A stretch of 32,102 bases of DNA, taken from positions 1-32,102 of the forward strand of contig CAYJGN010000022.1 of NCBI GenBank assembly GCA_964369635.1, in the 5' to 3' direction. The translations under genes and the position numbers were made by a program. Origin of the DNA: CAYJGN01 sp964369635. Its GTDB lineage: Bacteria > Bacillota > Clostridia > Oscillospirales > Ruminococcaceae. Each line of letters opens with the position of its first letter. Within the stretch, counting starts at the first letter, position 1. The notes beneath the pieces were generated by a model. It did not search any database. It had not been told where the DNA came from and saw nothing but the letters and a program-made list of their open reading frames with translations. Shown piece after piece: positions 14,273 to 21,989 of the stretch.

Positions 14273-14833
14273 ATGAACGATAAAACTATAGTCAATTCAT
14301 TTCTTGCGCGAAATCCCGATGCAATAGCCGATACCGCCACCCTATATGGAGAGAAGCTTTTTCGCATAGCAGTTGCAATAACCGCAGATGAGCAAGATAG
14401 CAAAGAGGCTGAAAATGATACATATCTCGCCGCATGGGATAATATCCCACCAAACAAACCTTATAGCTATCTGTTTTCTTTTCTCTCAAAAATCATCCGC
14501 AACTTATCAATTGATGTAATACGAAAGAAAAATGCTTTAAAAAGAGGAGTAAACTTGACTACTATAACAGCCGAACTTGAGCAGTCTATCCCTGCAGGTG
14601 ATAGCACCGAGAAGTTAACTGAAGAGCGAGAGATAACCCTCTCTATAAACAGATATCTTGAGAATATTTCTCCTCGTGACAGAGTTTTGTTTACTCGTCG
14701 CTATTTCTTTGCAGAAAAGATATCTGAAATCGCGGTAAAATATTCTTTTTCTGAGAGTCTTGTAAAATCATCTCTTATGCGAAGCCGCAAAAAACTGCTA
14801 AAACATTTTGAAAGCGAGGGTATTATAATATGA
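14273..14833 (+). CDS. ECF-type RNA polymerase sigma factor
   Basis: 186 residues. Region 2 (about 20-90) contains DEQDSKEAENDTYLAAWDNI and FLSKIIRNLSIDVIRKK (core binding and -10 recognition). Region 4 (about 125-180) contains ISPRDRVLFTRRYFFAEKISEIAVKYSFSES and SLMRSRKKLLKHFE, the -35 helix-turn-helix. Regions 1 and 3 are absent, as in group 4 sigmas. Ribosome site AAGGGGG precedes ATG. Its stop overlaps the start of the next gene by ATGA, and that gene has the architecture of an anti-sigma factor. It directs core polymerase to a stress regulon that cannot be named from this sequence. Confidence 0.93.
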   Translation: MNDKTIVNSFLARNPDAIADTATLYGEKLFRIAVAITADEQDSKEAENDTYLAAWDNIPPNKPYSYLFSFLSKIIRNLSIDVIRKKNALKRGVNLTTITAELEQSIPAGDSTEKLTEEREITLSINRYLENISPRDRVLFTRRYFFAEKISEIAVKYSFSESLVKSSLMRSRKKLLKHFESEGIII

Positions 14834-16083
14834 AAGGTTTAGATTTATTCGATAAAATAGGCAAAATAGATGATAAATTTATAATAGAGAGCGAAAGTTA
14901 TAAGAAAAAGTCTGTTATAAAGTCATTTCCATTTATCGCCGCAGCATCTTTTATTATTGCGATTTCCGCAGTGATTTTTATGATGCCTAAGAGCGAAAGC
15001 GATCTGCCGCTAATCGTAGTCCCAAATGAGTTTCAAAGCTCGATGGGATTTGAGGGATTTAAAGCATATGATATTTCAGAGATACCTATGCTAAATCCAA
15101 TAGCTGACGGGAACGGGATAGACGAGCTTTTCGTTTATACAAATAAATTCCCGAAAAGCAACTTCTATCTCGTGCCGAATCCCGATTACCAAGCTATGCA
15201 AGCTCTTCTTTTTAAAACAGCGCAGTCACTTGGAGTTAATACCGATAATATCATAATCCAAAACAACGCATACACAGAAGAAGAAATATCAGAGGCGCTC
15301 GATAAGCTCGCCTTTATCCCTGAAGAAGAGAGCTATGATATTCCCGATAATATGGAGATAACAGAGCTTTCTGATGGGCGCATTCATATAGGCCCTGTCG
15401 GAGAATTCAATTTAACCGAGTACTATATCGAAAGCGATGGAATGAAAATCTCGGTAGATACCACCCTTGAAACGACAGTAGAGTTTGATAATTCTATCGT
15501 CGCCACCCCCACTTCAAACGAAAACCCAAATGAGCTATATAAATCGGCAGAAGATATAATCGCAAATTTTTCAGACTTTATAGATATGGTAAATCCGCAG
15601 ATCGCCGTTCGCGGTGGGGGGTATAATATTTATGGTGAGCAGAGTTTTGATATCTATATTTATGAGGGCGATGAGAGCGAATTTGATATAGCGACTAACT
15701 ATAAGTTTGATTATATTTGGTTTATGGTATCAGAAGATGGCAGCATTACAAAAGCGGTTAAATATACAACCGATATATTAGAGCCGATTGCAAGCTATCC
15801 TATTATAACACTCGATGAAGCAGAGACTCTCCTTCTTCAAGGAAACTTTATATCAACAGTGCCTAATATCGCACCCGACGGAAATTTAGTTTGCAGAGTC
15901 GAGCTTGTTTATCGAAATGATAGCGAACTTTTGGTTTTTATCCCCTACTACCTCTTTTATATCGAGCTACCATCATATAAAGACATAGAGCTCAATCTCA
16001 GCAGCTATGGCACTTATTATGTACCTGCTATCGATGGCGCTTATATTGAAAATATGCCAGTATGGGATGGCAGTTTTAATTAA
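14830..16083 (+). CDS. Membrane-anchored anti-sigma factor (putative)
   Basis: 417 residues. A cytoplasmic segment of about 30 residues (DLFDKIGKIDDKFIIES) would contact the sigma factor. A single membrane helix follows (about 33-52, SFPFIAAASFIIAISAVIFMM), then an exported domain of about 365 residues rich in acidic residues and Tyr. The exported part has no recognised enzymatic motif and probably senses envelope conditions. The 4-base overlap with the sigma gene ensures balanced synthesis. Opening motifs like KIDD(K/E)xI are common in clostridial anti-sigma proteins. The assignment rests on architecture and position; no classical zinc-binding anti-sigma motif is present. Confidence 0.8.
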   Translation: MKGLDLFDKIGKIDDKFIIESESYKKKSVIKSFPFIAAASFIIAISAVIFMMPKSESDLPLIVVPNEFQSSMGFEGFKAYDISEIPMLNPIADGNGIDELFVYTNKFPKSNFYLVPNPDYQAMQALLFKTAQSLGVNTDNIIIQNNAYTEEEISEALDKLAFIPEEESYDIPDNMEITELSDGRIHIGPVGEFNLTEYYIESDGMKISVDTTLETTVEFDNSIVATPTSNENPNELYKSAEDIIANFSDFIDMVNPQIAVRGGGYNIYGEQSFDIYIYEGDESEFDIATNYKFDYIWFMVSEDGSITKAVKYTTDILEPIASYPIITLDEAETLLLQGNFISTVPNIAPDGNLVCRVELVYRNDSELLVFIPYYLFYIELPSYKDIELNLSSYGTYYVPAIDGAYIENMPVWDGSFN

Positions 16084-16085
16084 AA

Positions 16086-16135
16086 AAAGGCTTGAACGAT
16101 GCATTTTGTGCTGTTCAAGCCTTTTATTTATTTTT
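16086..16135. terminator. Bidirectional intrinsic terminator
   Basis: AAAGGCTTGAAC (16086-16097) pairs perfectly with GTTCAAGCCTTT (16113-16124). A T-rich tail lies to the right (TATTTATTTTT), and a run of A to the left gives T7 on the minus strand. It can end both the anti-sigma gene and the convergent DUF362 gene. Confidence 0.92.
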
Positions 16136-16173
16136 CTGAGTTATTAAGCCGCACAAAAACTAATCTATAAAAA

Positions 16174-17301
16174 CTATTTAACAACTACCATTTCATATTC
16201 ATCAGTTCCAATTCCCATCTTTTTGGCATGTGTTAAACATACCTCCCAATTGGTTGTTGGATGCATAACTTTGAAATGGTCTTTGTGGTCATGGCAATCG
16301 CAATTACCTTTAACTTTATCACCAACAAAGCTATTGTGATAAGCTATTTCTTTGTTACAAAGATCAGCACAAGCTCTATCGAGGGCAACAGGGTCGAATG
16401 ATGCAAGCATACCAACGTCTGGGATAATCGCCGCATCGTTTTCAGCATGGCAATCACAATAAGGTGAAACATCAACAATTAAACTTATATGAAAATTCGG
16501 TCTATCCTTTATAACAGCAGTTGCATACTCAGCGATTTTTTTGTTTAGGTCATCGTTTGATGAATTCCACTCAACTTCTATAGCGTTAAATGCACATGCT
16601 CCAATACATCTTCCACATCCAACGCATTTCTCGTTATCTATCATTGCTTTTTTATCTTGACCAAACGATATCGCATCATGGGCGCACATTTTCGAACATA
16701 GCCCACACTTCTTACATAGCAGGCTATTGACCTTCGGTTTGCCCGATGAATGCATCTCTTTTTTACCAGCACGACTTCCGCATCCCATACCGAGATTTTT
16801 AAGTGCACCGCCAAAACCTGTTGCTTCATGGCCTTTGAAATGGTTGAGGGATATTATTATATCTGCATCCATTATAGCTGTTCCGATTTTAGCTTCTCGT
16901 ACAAGCTCTCCATCTATTGGAACAAGCGTTTCATTTGTCCCTTTAAGACCATCTGCGATAATTACCTGACATCCAGTTGAAAATGGCGAATAACCATTCT
17001 CATATGCAGACTCAATATGTTCAAGGGCATTCTTTCTTCTACCGACATAAAGGGTATTACAATCAGTTAAAAACGGATTACCTCCAAGACTTTTTATAGT
17101 ATCCGCAACAACTTTTGAATAATTCGGACGTAAAAACGCAAGGTTGCCAGGTTCACCGAAGTGAATTTTAATTGCAACGAATTTCCCTGTGAAATCAATA
17201 TCTGAAATCCCCGCTTCTCTTATTAATTTTTCGAGTTTAATCAATAAATTTGTTCCAGGTAGCGCCCTCATATCACTAAAATATACTTTACTTTTCTCCA
17301 T
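16174..17301 (-). CDS. DUF362 protein with two [4Fe-4S] ferredoxin motifs
   Basis: 375 residues from the ATG at 17301. This start is chosen because GGGAG lies eight bases upstream and overlaps the alternative ATG at 17316. The N-terminal DUF362 domain has the familiar KIHFGEPGNLAFLRP, LNHFKGHEATGFGGALKNLGMGCGSRAGK and HSSGKPKV segments. Two ferredoxin motifs follow, CKKCGLCSKMCAHDAI and CVGCGRCIGACAFNAI, each CxxCxxCxxxC with Ala in place of the usual Pro after the last Cys. The C-terminal part completes the domain with additional Cys/His (CDCHDHKDHFKVMHP). Widespread in anaerobes as a presumed iron-sulfur electron carrier or oxidoreductase, it has no established reaction. It is monocistronic. 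Confidence 0.9.
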   Translation of the reverse strand: MEKSKVYFSDMRALPGTNLLIKLEKLIREAGISDIDFTGKFVAIKIHFGEPGNLAFLRPNYSKVVADTIKSLGGNPFLTDCNTLYVGRRKNALEHIESAYENGYSPFSTGCQVIIADGLKGTNETLVPIDGELVREAKIGTAIMDADIIISLNHFKGHEATGFGGALKNLGMGCGSRAGKKEMHSSGKPKVNSLLCKKCGLCSKMCAHDAISFGQDKKAMIDNEKCVGCGRCIGACAFNAIEVEWNSSNDDLNKKIAEYATAVIKDRPNFHISLIVDVSPYCDCHAENDAAIIPDVGMLASFDPVALDRACADLCNKEIAYHNSFVGDKVKGNCDCHDHKDHFKVMHPTTNWEVCLTHAKKMGIGTDEYEMVVVK

Positions 17302-17341
17302 AAACACATCTCCCATTTTTAATTATTTATTAGGTATTTGC

Positions 17342-17423
17342 GGCGGTTGCCGCTCGGCGGCGAACCGTAAACCAATACAATAAGCGTTTATATTAGCGCA
17401 GCTAATAGCATTATAAACGCTCA
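17342..17423. repeat. Two hairpins including a GC-rich one
   Basis: First hairpin: CGGTT+GCCGC and GCGGC+AACCG arms within 17342-17369, conspicuously GC-rich for this genome. Second: AGCGTTTATA (about 17382-17391) pairs with TATAAACGCT (ending near 17421), enclosing TTAGC/GCTAA. The second lies just after the acetyltransferase stop and could act in termination, although no T tract follows. The first lacks a T tract too and may be a repeated extragenic element. Confidence 0.5.
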
Positions 17424-17427
17424 AAAT

Positions 17428-17904
17428 CTACTTTGCAAATTCTGAAAGCTTTGCACCTGTTAATCTGTATGTCGTCCAGTCAGAAAGCGGTTTTGCTCCA
17501 AGGGATAGATAAAAATCAATGCTCGGTTTATTCCAGTCAAGACATGCCCACTCAACCCGACCACATCCTTTTGAAACCGCCTCCTCCGCTATATGCCGAA
17601 GTAGGGCTTTGCCATAACCTCGACCTCTATATTCAGGGGTTATAAAAAGGTCTTCAAGGTAGATACCGCCTCTCCCAACAAAGGTCGAAAAGTTATGAAA
17701 ATAAAGAGCGAACCCAATATCAACATCATCCTCGCTCGCAAATATAACTCGCGCTATCTCTTTTTCAAATACCCATTCTAAAATCAGCTCTTTTGTTGCA
17801 ACAACATCGCTCTCCATCCGCTCATAAACAGCAAGTGCTTTGATAAAATCCAAAATCTTTGCAGCATCTTCTCTTTTAGCTTCTCTTATATTAAATTCAC
17901 TCAT
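17428..17904 (-). CDS. GNAT N-acetyltransferase (spermidine/diamine acetyltransferase-like)
   Basis: 158 residues, one GNAT domain. The acetyl-CoA loop is EYRGRGYGKALLRHI (R/QxxGxG/A). The preceding strand is LYFHNFSTFVGRGGIYLEDLFI, and the following VEWACLDWNKPSIDFYLSLGAKP matches the spermidine/diamine acetyltransferase subgroup (VLDWN...FY.. GA). It would transfer acetyl from acetyl-CoA to a polyamine or a similar primary amine in the cytoplasm. The start ATG follows GAGGTGAT. The gene is divergent from the radical SAM gene. Subgroup assignment is good; the exact amine is not determined by sequence. Confidence 0.88.
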   Translation of the reverse strand: MSEFNIREAKREDAAKILDFIKALAVYERMESDVVATKELILEWVFEKEIARVIFASEDDVDIGFALYFHNFSTFVGRGGIYLEDLFITPEYRGRGYGKALLRHIAEEAVSKGCGRVEWACLDWNKPSIDFYLSLGAKPLSDWTTYRLTGAKLSEFAK

Positions 17905-17973
17905 ACTATCACCTCATTTTATTCTATAAGTATTTTACTACAATATGATGAATATTTAAAGGCACAAATTCTC

Positions 17974-18002
17974 TTGACCGACTAAATTAAAAATAGTATA
18001 TT
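17974..18002 (+). promoter_or_regulatory. Promoter of the radical SAM gene
   Basis: -35 TTGACC (17974-17979), a 17-base spacer and -10 TATATT (17997-18002). The ribosome site AGGGGTGAT follows at 18008-18016, so the leader would be about 11 nt if translation begins at 18020. Confidence 0.75.
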
Positions 18003-18064
18003 TAAATAGGGGTGATACTATCAAAGAGATTGTTGCAAAAAGTATATTAGGACAGAAAAACAAT

Positions 18065-18880
18065 ATGAATCTATATAGAGGTTGCAGCCATGGTTGCATC
18101 TATTGCGATAGTCGCAGCGAAATTTATCGCAAAACATATAGTTTTGAAGATATCGAGGTCAAAACAAACGCTTGTACCCTACTTGAGAGTGAGCTCTCAA
18201 AGCGACGAGCGAAATCGATGATAGTTACAGGCGCTATGACCGACCCGTATATCCCCCTTGAAAAAGATCTTCAGCATACGAGAAAATCCCTCGAGCTTAT
18301 TTTAAAATATGGGTTTGGTGCCGCTATCCTAACAAAGAGCGATCTTGTTTTGCGAGATATCGATATTTTAAGAGAGCTTAATCGACAGACAAAAGTAGTA
18401 GTTCAAATGACCCTCACAACCTATGATGAAAAGCTATGTAGCAAACTTGAGCCAAATGTCTGCACTACTAAAAGACGATTTGAAGTTTTGAAAATTCTTG
18501 CAGATGAATCTATTCCAACCGTTGTTTGGCTAACTCCAACCCTGCCCTATATAAATGACACAACCGAGAATTTAGAAGGCATTTTAAACTATTGCAAAGA
18601 GGCTCGCGTTAAAGGTATTTTGACTTTTGGATTTGGAATGACCCTTAGAAGCGGAAACCGAGAGTATTTTTATAAGATGCTCGATACCCATTTCCCGAAT
18701 CTAAAAAAAGAATATATACGAAAGTTTGGTAGTCGCTACGGACTCGGCAGCGAAAACAGCAAAACCCTCTCGAAAATCGCTCGAAAATTCTGCAAAGATA
18801 ATGGGATTTTGTATGGAGAAAAGGCAGTTTTTAATTATATCTATAAATTCCCCAAAGATGAACAGATATCATTTTTTTAA
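18065..18880 (+). CDS. Radical SAM protein (spore photoproduct lyase-like)
   Basis: From the first ATG it has 271 residues. The radical SAM cluster motif CSHGCIYC is C7/C11/C14 (CxxxCxxC), inside NLYRGCSHGCIYCDSRSE, typical of the SPL-like radical SAM group. The barrel continues through MIVTGAMTDPYIPLEK and ends with a C-terminal extension. The ATG has no ribosome site, while an open, homologous-looking extension (KEIVAKSILGQKNN) runs upstream to a good ribosome site at 18008-18016, with ATC at 18020 where ATG is expected. The true protein is therefore probably 15 residues longer. The enzyme reductively cleaves S-adenosylmethionine; the substrate is unknown, and DNA photoproduct repair is not implied by this short form. 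Confidence 0.87.
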   Translation: MNLYRGCSHGCIYCDSRSEIYRKTYSFEDIEVKTNACTLLESELSKRRAKSMIVTGAMTDPYIPLEKDLQHTRKSLELILKYGFGAAILTKSDLVLRDIDILRELNRQTKVVVQMTLTTYDEKLCSKLEPNVCTTKRRFEVLKILADESIPTVVWLTPTLPYINDTTENLEGILNYCKEARVKGILTFGFGMTLRSGNREYFYKMLDTHFPNLKKEYIRKFGSRYGLGSENSKTLSKIARKFCKDNGILYGEKAVFNYIYKFPKDEQISFF

Positions 18881-18925
18881 TTCTTCACACCACTAAAACA
18901 AAACAAACCTCGCTGTTTCGTTATT

Positions 18926-18953
18926 CTCAAATTATTTAGGTTAATAATTTGAG
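18926..18953. repeat. Perfect 11-bp hairpin after the radical SAM gene
   Basis: CTCAAATTATT/AATAATTTGAG with a 6-base loop. Outer CTCGCT (18909-18914) and AGCGAG (18952-18957) can extend or compete. The downstream sequence reaches a T6 run only at about 18964, so it is an imperfect terminator candidate. Confidence 0.5.
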
Positions 18954-18988
18954 CGAGTATTTATTTTTTAAAAAAATTAAGCATAAAT

Positions 18989-19019
18989 ATAGGCAACCAT
19001 AATGGTCGCCTATTTTTTT
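18989..19019 (+). terminator. Intrinsic terminator
   Basis: ATAGGC (18989-18994) pairs with GCCTAT (19008-19013), with ACC/GGT inside and one mismatch, followed by T6. It ends rightward transcripts from the radical SAM gene and faces the convergent permease gene. Confidence 0.82.
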
Positions 19020-19043
19020 AGATAATTTAGTTTTTGTGCAATT

Positions 19044-19694
19044 CTATATTTCTTTTTTCTTATAAATCATCAGCGAAACTCGATAGGATATAGAGAGCAT
19101 CACTATGCTAAGCAGAAGATATCCTCCTCTGAAAATTAAATTAGTATTATATTCTATCGGCAGGCTTAATGCTATAATAGCGCTGCTACCAATAAATAAA
19201 GCAAGCCCAATTCCAGCAGAAACAAACAGAAGAATTTCATTTTTATCTGCACCAAATATTAAGACAAGAGGCACCATAAATGTTGGAATCGAGAGGGCGA
19301 AGGCTACTCCAAAGGTAAACACATAACCAATACGCTCAAAGTCCACCATCTCCCCCGAGACGACATTTATCGTTACACCATGAACAACCACAGTCATAAC
19401 GGCTAAAATAAATCCGATTAAAATAAACAATAAAAAAGAAATATACCTCGCTTTTATAACATCACTTCTCTTAACTGGCATAGTAAGCTCAAATCTACTC
19501 CACTTCGAAGCAGCATCTTTTTGAATTGCAGTTGCGGCAAGCGCTCCAAAGCCTCCTATCTGCCCTCCCATAATCGAATATACGACCGTTTCATTAGTCA
19601 ATGCACCGAGTATCATCGCTGCAAAAGAAGCTATTATTCCAGCGGTAATGCTACCACTCACCATATAAAAGTTATTTCTTATAAGTCCTCTCAT
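19044..19694 (-). CDS. ABC-2 family permease, module B
   Basis: 216-residue membrane protein with about six hydrophobic helices and the subgroup motif SKWSRFELTMPVKRSDVIKARY after the first pair of helices, as in module A. It starts with MRGLIRNNFYMVSGSI, and GGAGGG provides the ribosome site in the last codons of the ATPase gene. It is the last gene of the gntR-ATPase-permease operon on the minus strand and the membrane half of a transporter with the ATPase 4 bases upstream. The substrate is unknown. Confidence 0.87.
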   Translation of the reverse strand: MRGLIRNNFYMVSGSITAGIIASFAAMILGALTNETVVYSIMGGQIGGFGALAATAIQKDAASKWSRFELTMPVKRSDVIKARYISFLLFILIGFILAVMTVVVHGVTINVVSGEMVDFERIGYVFTFGVAFALSIPTFMVPLVLIFGADKNEILLFVSAGIGLALFIGSSAIIALSLPIEYNTNLIFRGGYLLLSIVMLSISYRVSLMIYKKKEI

Positions 19695-19698
19695 ATCA

Positions 19699-20559
19699 TC
19701 ATCCCTCCATTATAAGCAGCGGTAAAATCTCATCAATAGTTGAATTATCAACTAAAATGCTCGGATAATTTCTTGAAAAATCACCTTTATCTTTTATAAG
19801 CACCTCTGTTTGCAATCCTCGTTTTCGATATGCCAGATAATCGTTATTTTGAAGCTTATCAAAGTCCGCCTGTTTCATGCGCGCTATACCATAATCATAA
19901 ATAAGCGTATCCTTTTTTTCAAAAAGAATTATCTCACCGTTATCTATAAATGTTATATAGTCTGCAATTTTCTCAAGATCACTTGAGATATGAGATGATA
20001 TAAGAATTGAGTTATTCTCACTCTCAACAAACTCTAAAAAGACATCTAAAACCTCTTCCCTCGCAACAGGGTCAAGGCCAGCTGTTGCCTCATCTAAAAT
20101 TAACAATTTCGCTTTGTGCGACAGTGCAACAGAAATTGATAGCTTCATAGACATTCCTCTTGAAAATGTCTTTATTTTTTTATTTTTTGGTAGACTAAAT
20201 CTTTCAAGGTAGTTTTCGAATGCATCATTGTCCCAGTTATTATAGATATCAGCCAAAACCCTCGCAAGTTTACTAACCGTTAGCTCTCCTGAAAAATTAA
20301 CGCTATCAAAAACAACTCCGATATCATCGCGAATATTATTGTCAATATCCGTCATCTCTTTGCCAAAAAACTTAACTGTTCCGCTGTTTTTATATATTAG
20401 GTTTAGCATTGCATTTATTGTACTGCTTTTTCCAGCTCCATTTCTCCCAACAAACCCAACTATTGCACCGCTTGGAACATTAAAACTCACATCTTTAAGG
20501 GCAAAGCTACTGCCCTTGTATGATTTGCATAGCTTCTCTATCTCTAATGCATAACTCAT
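19699..20559 (-). CDS. ABC transporter ATP-binding protein, module B
   Basis: 286 residues from ATG 20559, preferred over an in-frame start at 20589 because GAGGAG lies just before it and the extra residues would overlap gntR. Walker A is GRNGAGKSST (about 35-44). The signature is FSRGMSMKL, Walker B LLILDEATAGLD, and the switch His is in LISSHISSDLE. It closely parallels the module A ATPase (281 aa). The ATG is 4 bases after the gntR stop, so regulator, ATPase and permease form one operon. It powers the permease encoded next. The family is known for bacitracin-like or membrane-stress detoxification systems, but the substrate here is an inference only. Confidence 0.93.
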   Translation of the reverse strand: MSYALEIEKLCKSYKGSSFALKDVSFNVPSGAIVGFVGRNGAGKSSTINAMLNLIYKNSGTVKFFGKEMTDIDNNIRDDIGVVFDSVNFSGELTVSKLARVLADIYNNWDNDAFENYLERFSLPKNKKIKTFSRGMSMKLSISVALSHKAKLLILDEATAGLDPVAREEVLDVFLEFVESENNSILISSHISSDLEKIADYITFIDNGEIILFEKKDTLIYDYGIARMKQADFDKLQNNDYLAYRKRGLQTEVLIKDKGDFSRNYPSILVDNSTIDEILPLLIMEG

Positions 20560-20563
20560 TTCA

Positions 20564-20938
20564 TCACTCCTCGTTATAAAAAATCTCAATTAAGTCTTTT
20601 AATTTTTCAAGCTTAATTCCGTTTGATTTCGCAACATCAACAGCGTTATTTAAATACCCTTCAATTATCTTTTGCTGCTCTTCCAAAATAAAATCTTTAT
20701 TCTGTGCCGCAACAAAACTCCCTCTGCCAACCGTCGTTTCTATAAACCCATCTCTCGTTAATTCCTCATAAGCTCTTTGCACCGTTATAACGCTCACATG
20801 GATGGTCTTCGCAAGACTGCGCATCGATGGAATCCCGTCCCCTGTCCGAAGCTCGCCGCTCATAATCATAGCTTTTATCTGAGAAGTTATCTGCTCATAT
20901 ATCGGCTTACTCGTATTGCTGCTTATAATAATCTCCAC
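20564..20938 (-). CDS. GntR-family (YtrA type) repressor, module B
   Basis: 124 residues with the same plan as the module A regulator: PIYEQITSQIKAMIMSGEL, then GIPSMRSLAKTIHVSVITVQRAYEELTRDGFIETTVGRGSFVA for the winged helix, and a short C-terminal helical tail. The start is GTG 20938 behind GGGAGGGG. Its own promoter (21001-21029) is followed by a palindrome at 20981-21001, consistent with autorepression of the whole operon. It lacks an effector domain, so it may respond to a small ligand in a pocket between wing and tail or to the transporter state. Confidence 0.92.
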   Translation of the reverse strand: MEIIISSNTSKPIYEQITSQIKAMIMSGELRTGDGIPSMRSLAKTIHVSVITVQRAYEELTRDGFIETTVGRGSFVAAQNKDFILEEQQKIIEGYLNNAVDVAKSNGIKLEKLKDLIEIFYNEE

Positions 20939-20980
20939 ACAACCCCTCCCGTCTTATGTAAAATCTTGTTGTCTCCATAA

Positions 20981-21029
20981 TGTACTTATATAATAAGCAC
21001 ACTATACTACAACAAGCACACTTTGTCAA
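20981..21029 (-). promoter_or_regulatory. Promoter and operator of GntR/ABC module B
   Basis: Minus strand -35 TTGACA (21029-21024), a 17-base spacer and -10 TATAGT (21006-21001). The palindrome TGTACTTA (20981-20988)/TAAGCACA (20994-21001), with one mismatch and a 5-base centre, overlaps the transcription start. A wider perfect repeat CTTGTTGT (20965-20972)/ACAACAAG (21009-21016) brackets it. Confidence 0.82.
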
Positions 21030-21079
21030 GATATAAATTAATAAAAGTTTATCTCTTTTAAATTTAGCAATGGCAATAA

Positions 21080-21129
21080 AAAACTAAATAAAAAAACCTC
21101 GCAAAAATAGCTTTATATTTCCAAGGTTT
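21080..21129 (+). terminator. Weak hairpin upstream of the methyltransferase gene
   Basis: An A-rich arm ending in ACCT pairs with AGGTTTTTT across a loop of more than 20 bases, between the two divergent genes. It is T-rich at its 3' side but has a long loop, so activity is uncertain. Confidence 0.3.
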
Positions 21130-21134
21130 TTTAG

Positions 21135-21140
21135 TATAAT
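21135..21140 (+). promoter_or_regulatory. -10 box of the methyltransferase gene
   Basis: Consensus TATAAT 20 bases before the ATG at 21161, with ribosome site AGGAGG at 21150-21155. No good -35 is visible. The leader would be about 14 nt. Confidence 0.5.
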
Positions 21141-21160
21141 TTAATAAAAAGGAGGTCTTT

Positions 21161-21889
21161 ATGGAAAAAGGCATGAAATTATATTACGACTATACCCTAT
21201 CCCCGATAGGTAAACTATATTATCAAACAGTTTTTTCGCAGCTTTCTGGAGTACAGGATAAAAATATATTGGATTTTGGAAGTGGATTTGGTTTTGTTTC
21301 AGATTATCTTGCTCTAAAAAACAGAGTTACTGCAATTGAGCCTGATAGCAATATTATTAAATTTGCTATAAACGAAAACAGCTATATCCAGATAAACGCA
21401 TCAGCTGACTATCTTAAAACTTTTTCCGATGAAAGTTTTGATTTTATCTGCTGCCACCTCGTGCTTGAGTTTGCAGATAATAGAGAGCAAGTATTAAATC
21501 ATCTTATCCGTCTGCTAAAGCAAGATGGCAGAATTTCTATCATACACCATAATCGCGCAGGCAGATTAATTCAAGCAGTGGTACAGGAATTTGATTTAGA
21601 CGAAGCCCGGCGGATGTTTGATAATAAACCCTCTTTTTCAAGCGCTTTTGGCGACATCAACTATTATACAAAAGAAGATATACTGAATTTATCTAATAAC
21701 TCCCTTGAAATTGAGCAAATTTATGGAGTTCGCGCTCTTGCAAGTCTGCACGATGGACTCCGTCAATCAGAAGAAAACTGGCTTTCAAAAATGCAAAAAG
21801 TCGAGGATAAACTCACCCTCGACCCCGATTTTATCAAAATATCATATTTTAATCATCTGATTTTAAAAAAGAAATTGTCTAATGGATAA
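21161..21889 (+). CDS. Class I SAM-dependent methyltransferase
   Basis: 242 residues. Rossmann-type methyltransferase motif I is ILDFGSGFGFVSDYL (about 36-50), the acidic ribose contact is E60 in AIEPDS, motif II/III follows in SADYLKTFSDESFDFICCHLVLEF, and the post-motif is LLKQDGRISIIHHN. Overall layout resembles the SmtA/CmoM-like group of small-molecule or tRNA methyltransferases, but the substrate cannot be named. An AGGAGG ribosome site precedes the ATG. It stands alone between a divergent repressor gene and a terminator at 21890. It is cytoplasmic; there is no sign of truncation. Confidence 0.87.
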   Translation: MEKGMKLYYDYTLSPIGKLYYQTVFSQLSGVQDKNILDFGSGFGFVSDYLALKNRVTAIEPDSNIIKFAINENSYIQINASADYLKTFSDESFDFICCHLVLEFADNREQVLNHLIRLLKQDGRISIIHHNRAGRLIQAVVQEFDLDEARRMFDNKPSFSSAFGDINYYTKEDILNLSNNSLEIEQIYGVRALASLHDGLRQSEENWLSKMQKVEDKLTLDPDFIKISYFNHLILKKKLSNG

Positions 21890-21916
21890 AAAATAGCAAA
21901 GACAGCTATTTTCTTG
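21890..21916 (+). terminator. Intrinsic terminator after the methyltransferase gene
   Basis: AAAATAGC (21890-21897) pairs with GCTATTTT (21905-21912) around a 7-base loop, starting directly after the stop codon. The T tract is short. Confidence 0.65.
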
Positions 21917-21989
21917 TATTTTTAGATTTAGGTTATGAAATTATGCGCTAAATAAATATTTAATTTATAGTCTTAAAGCGGAGGATAAA

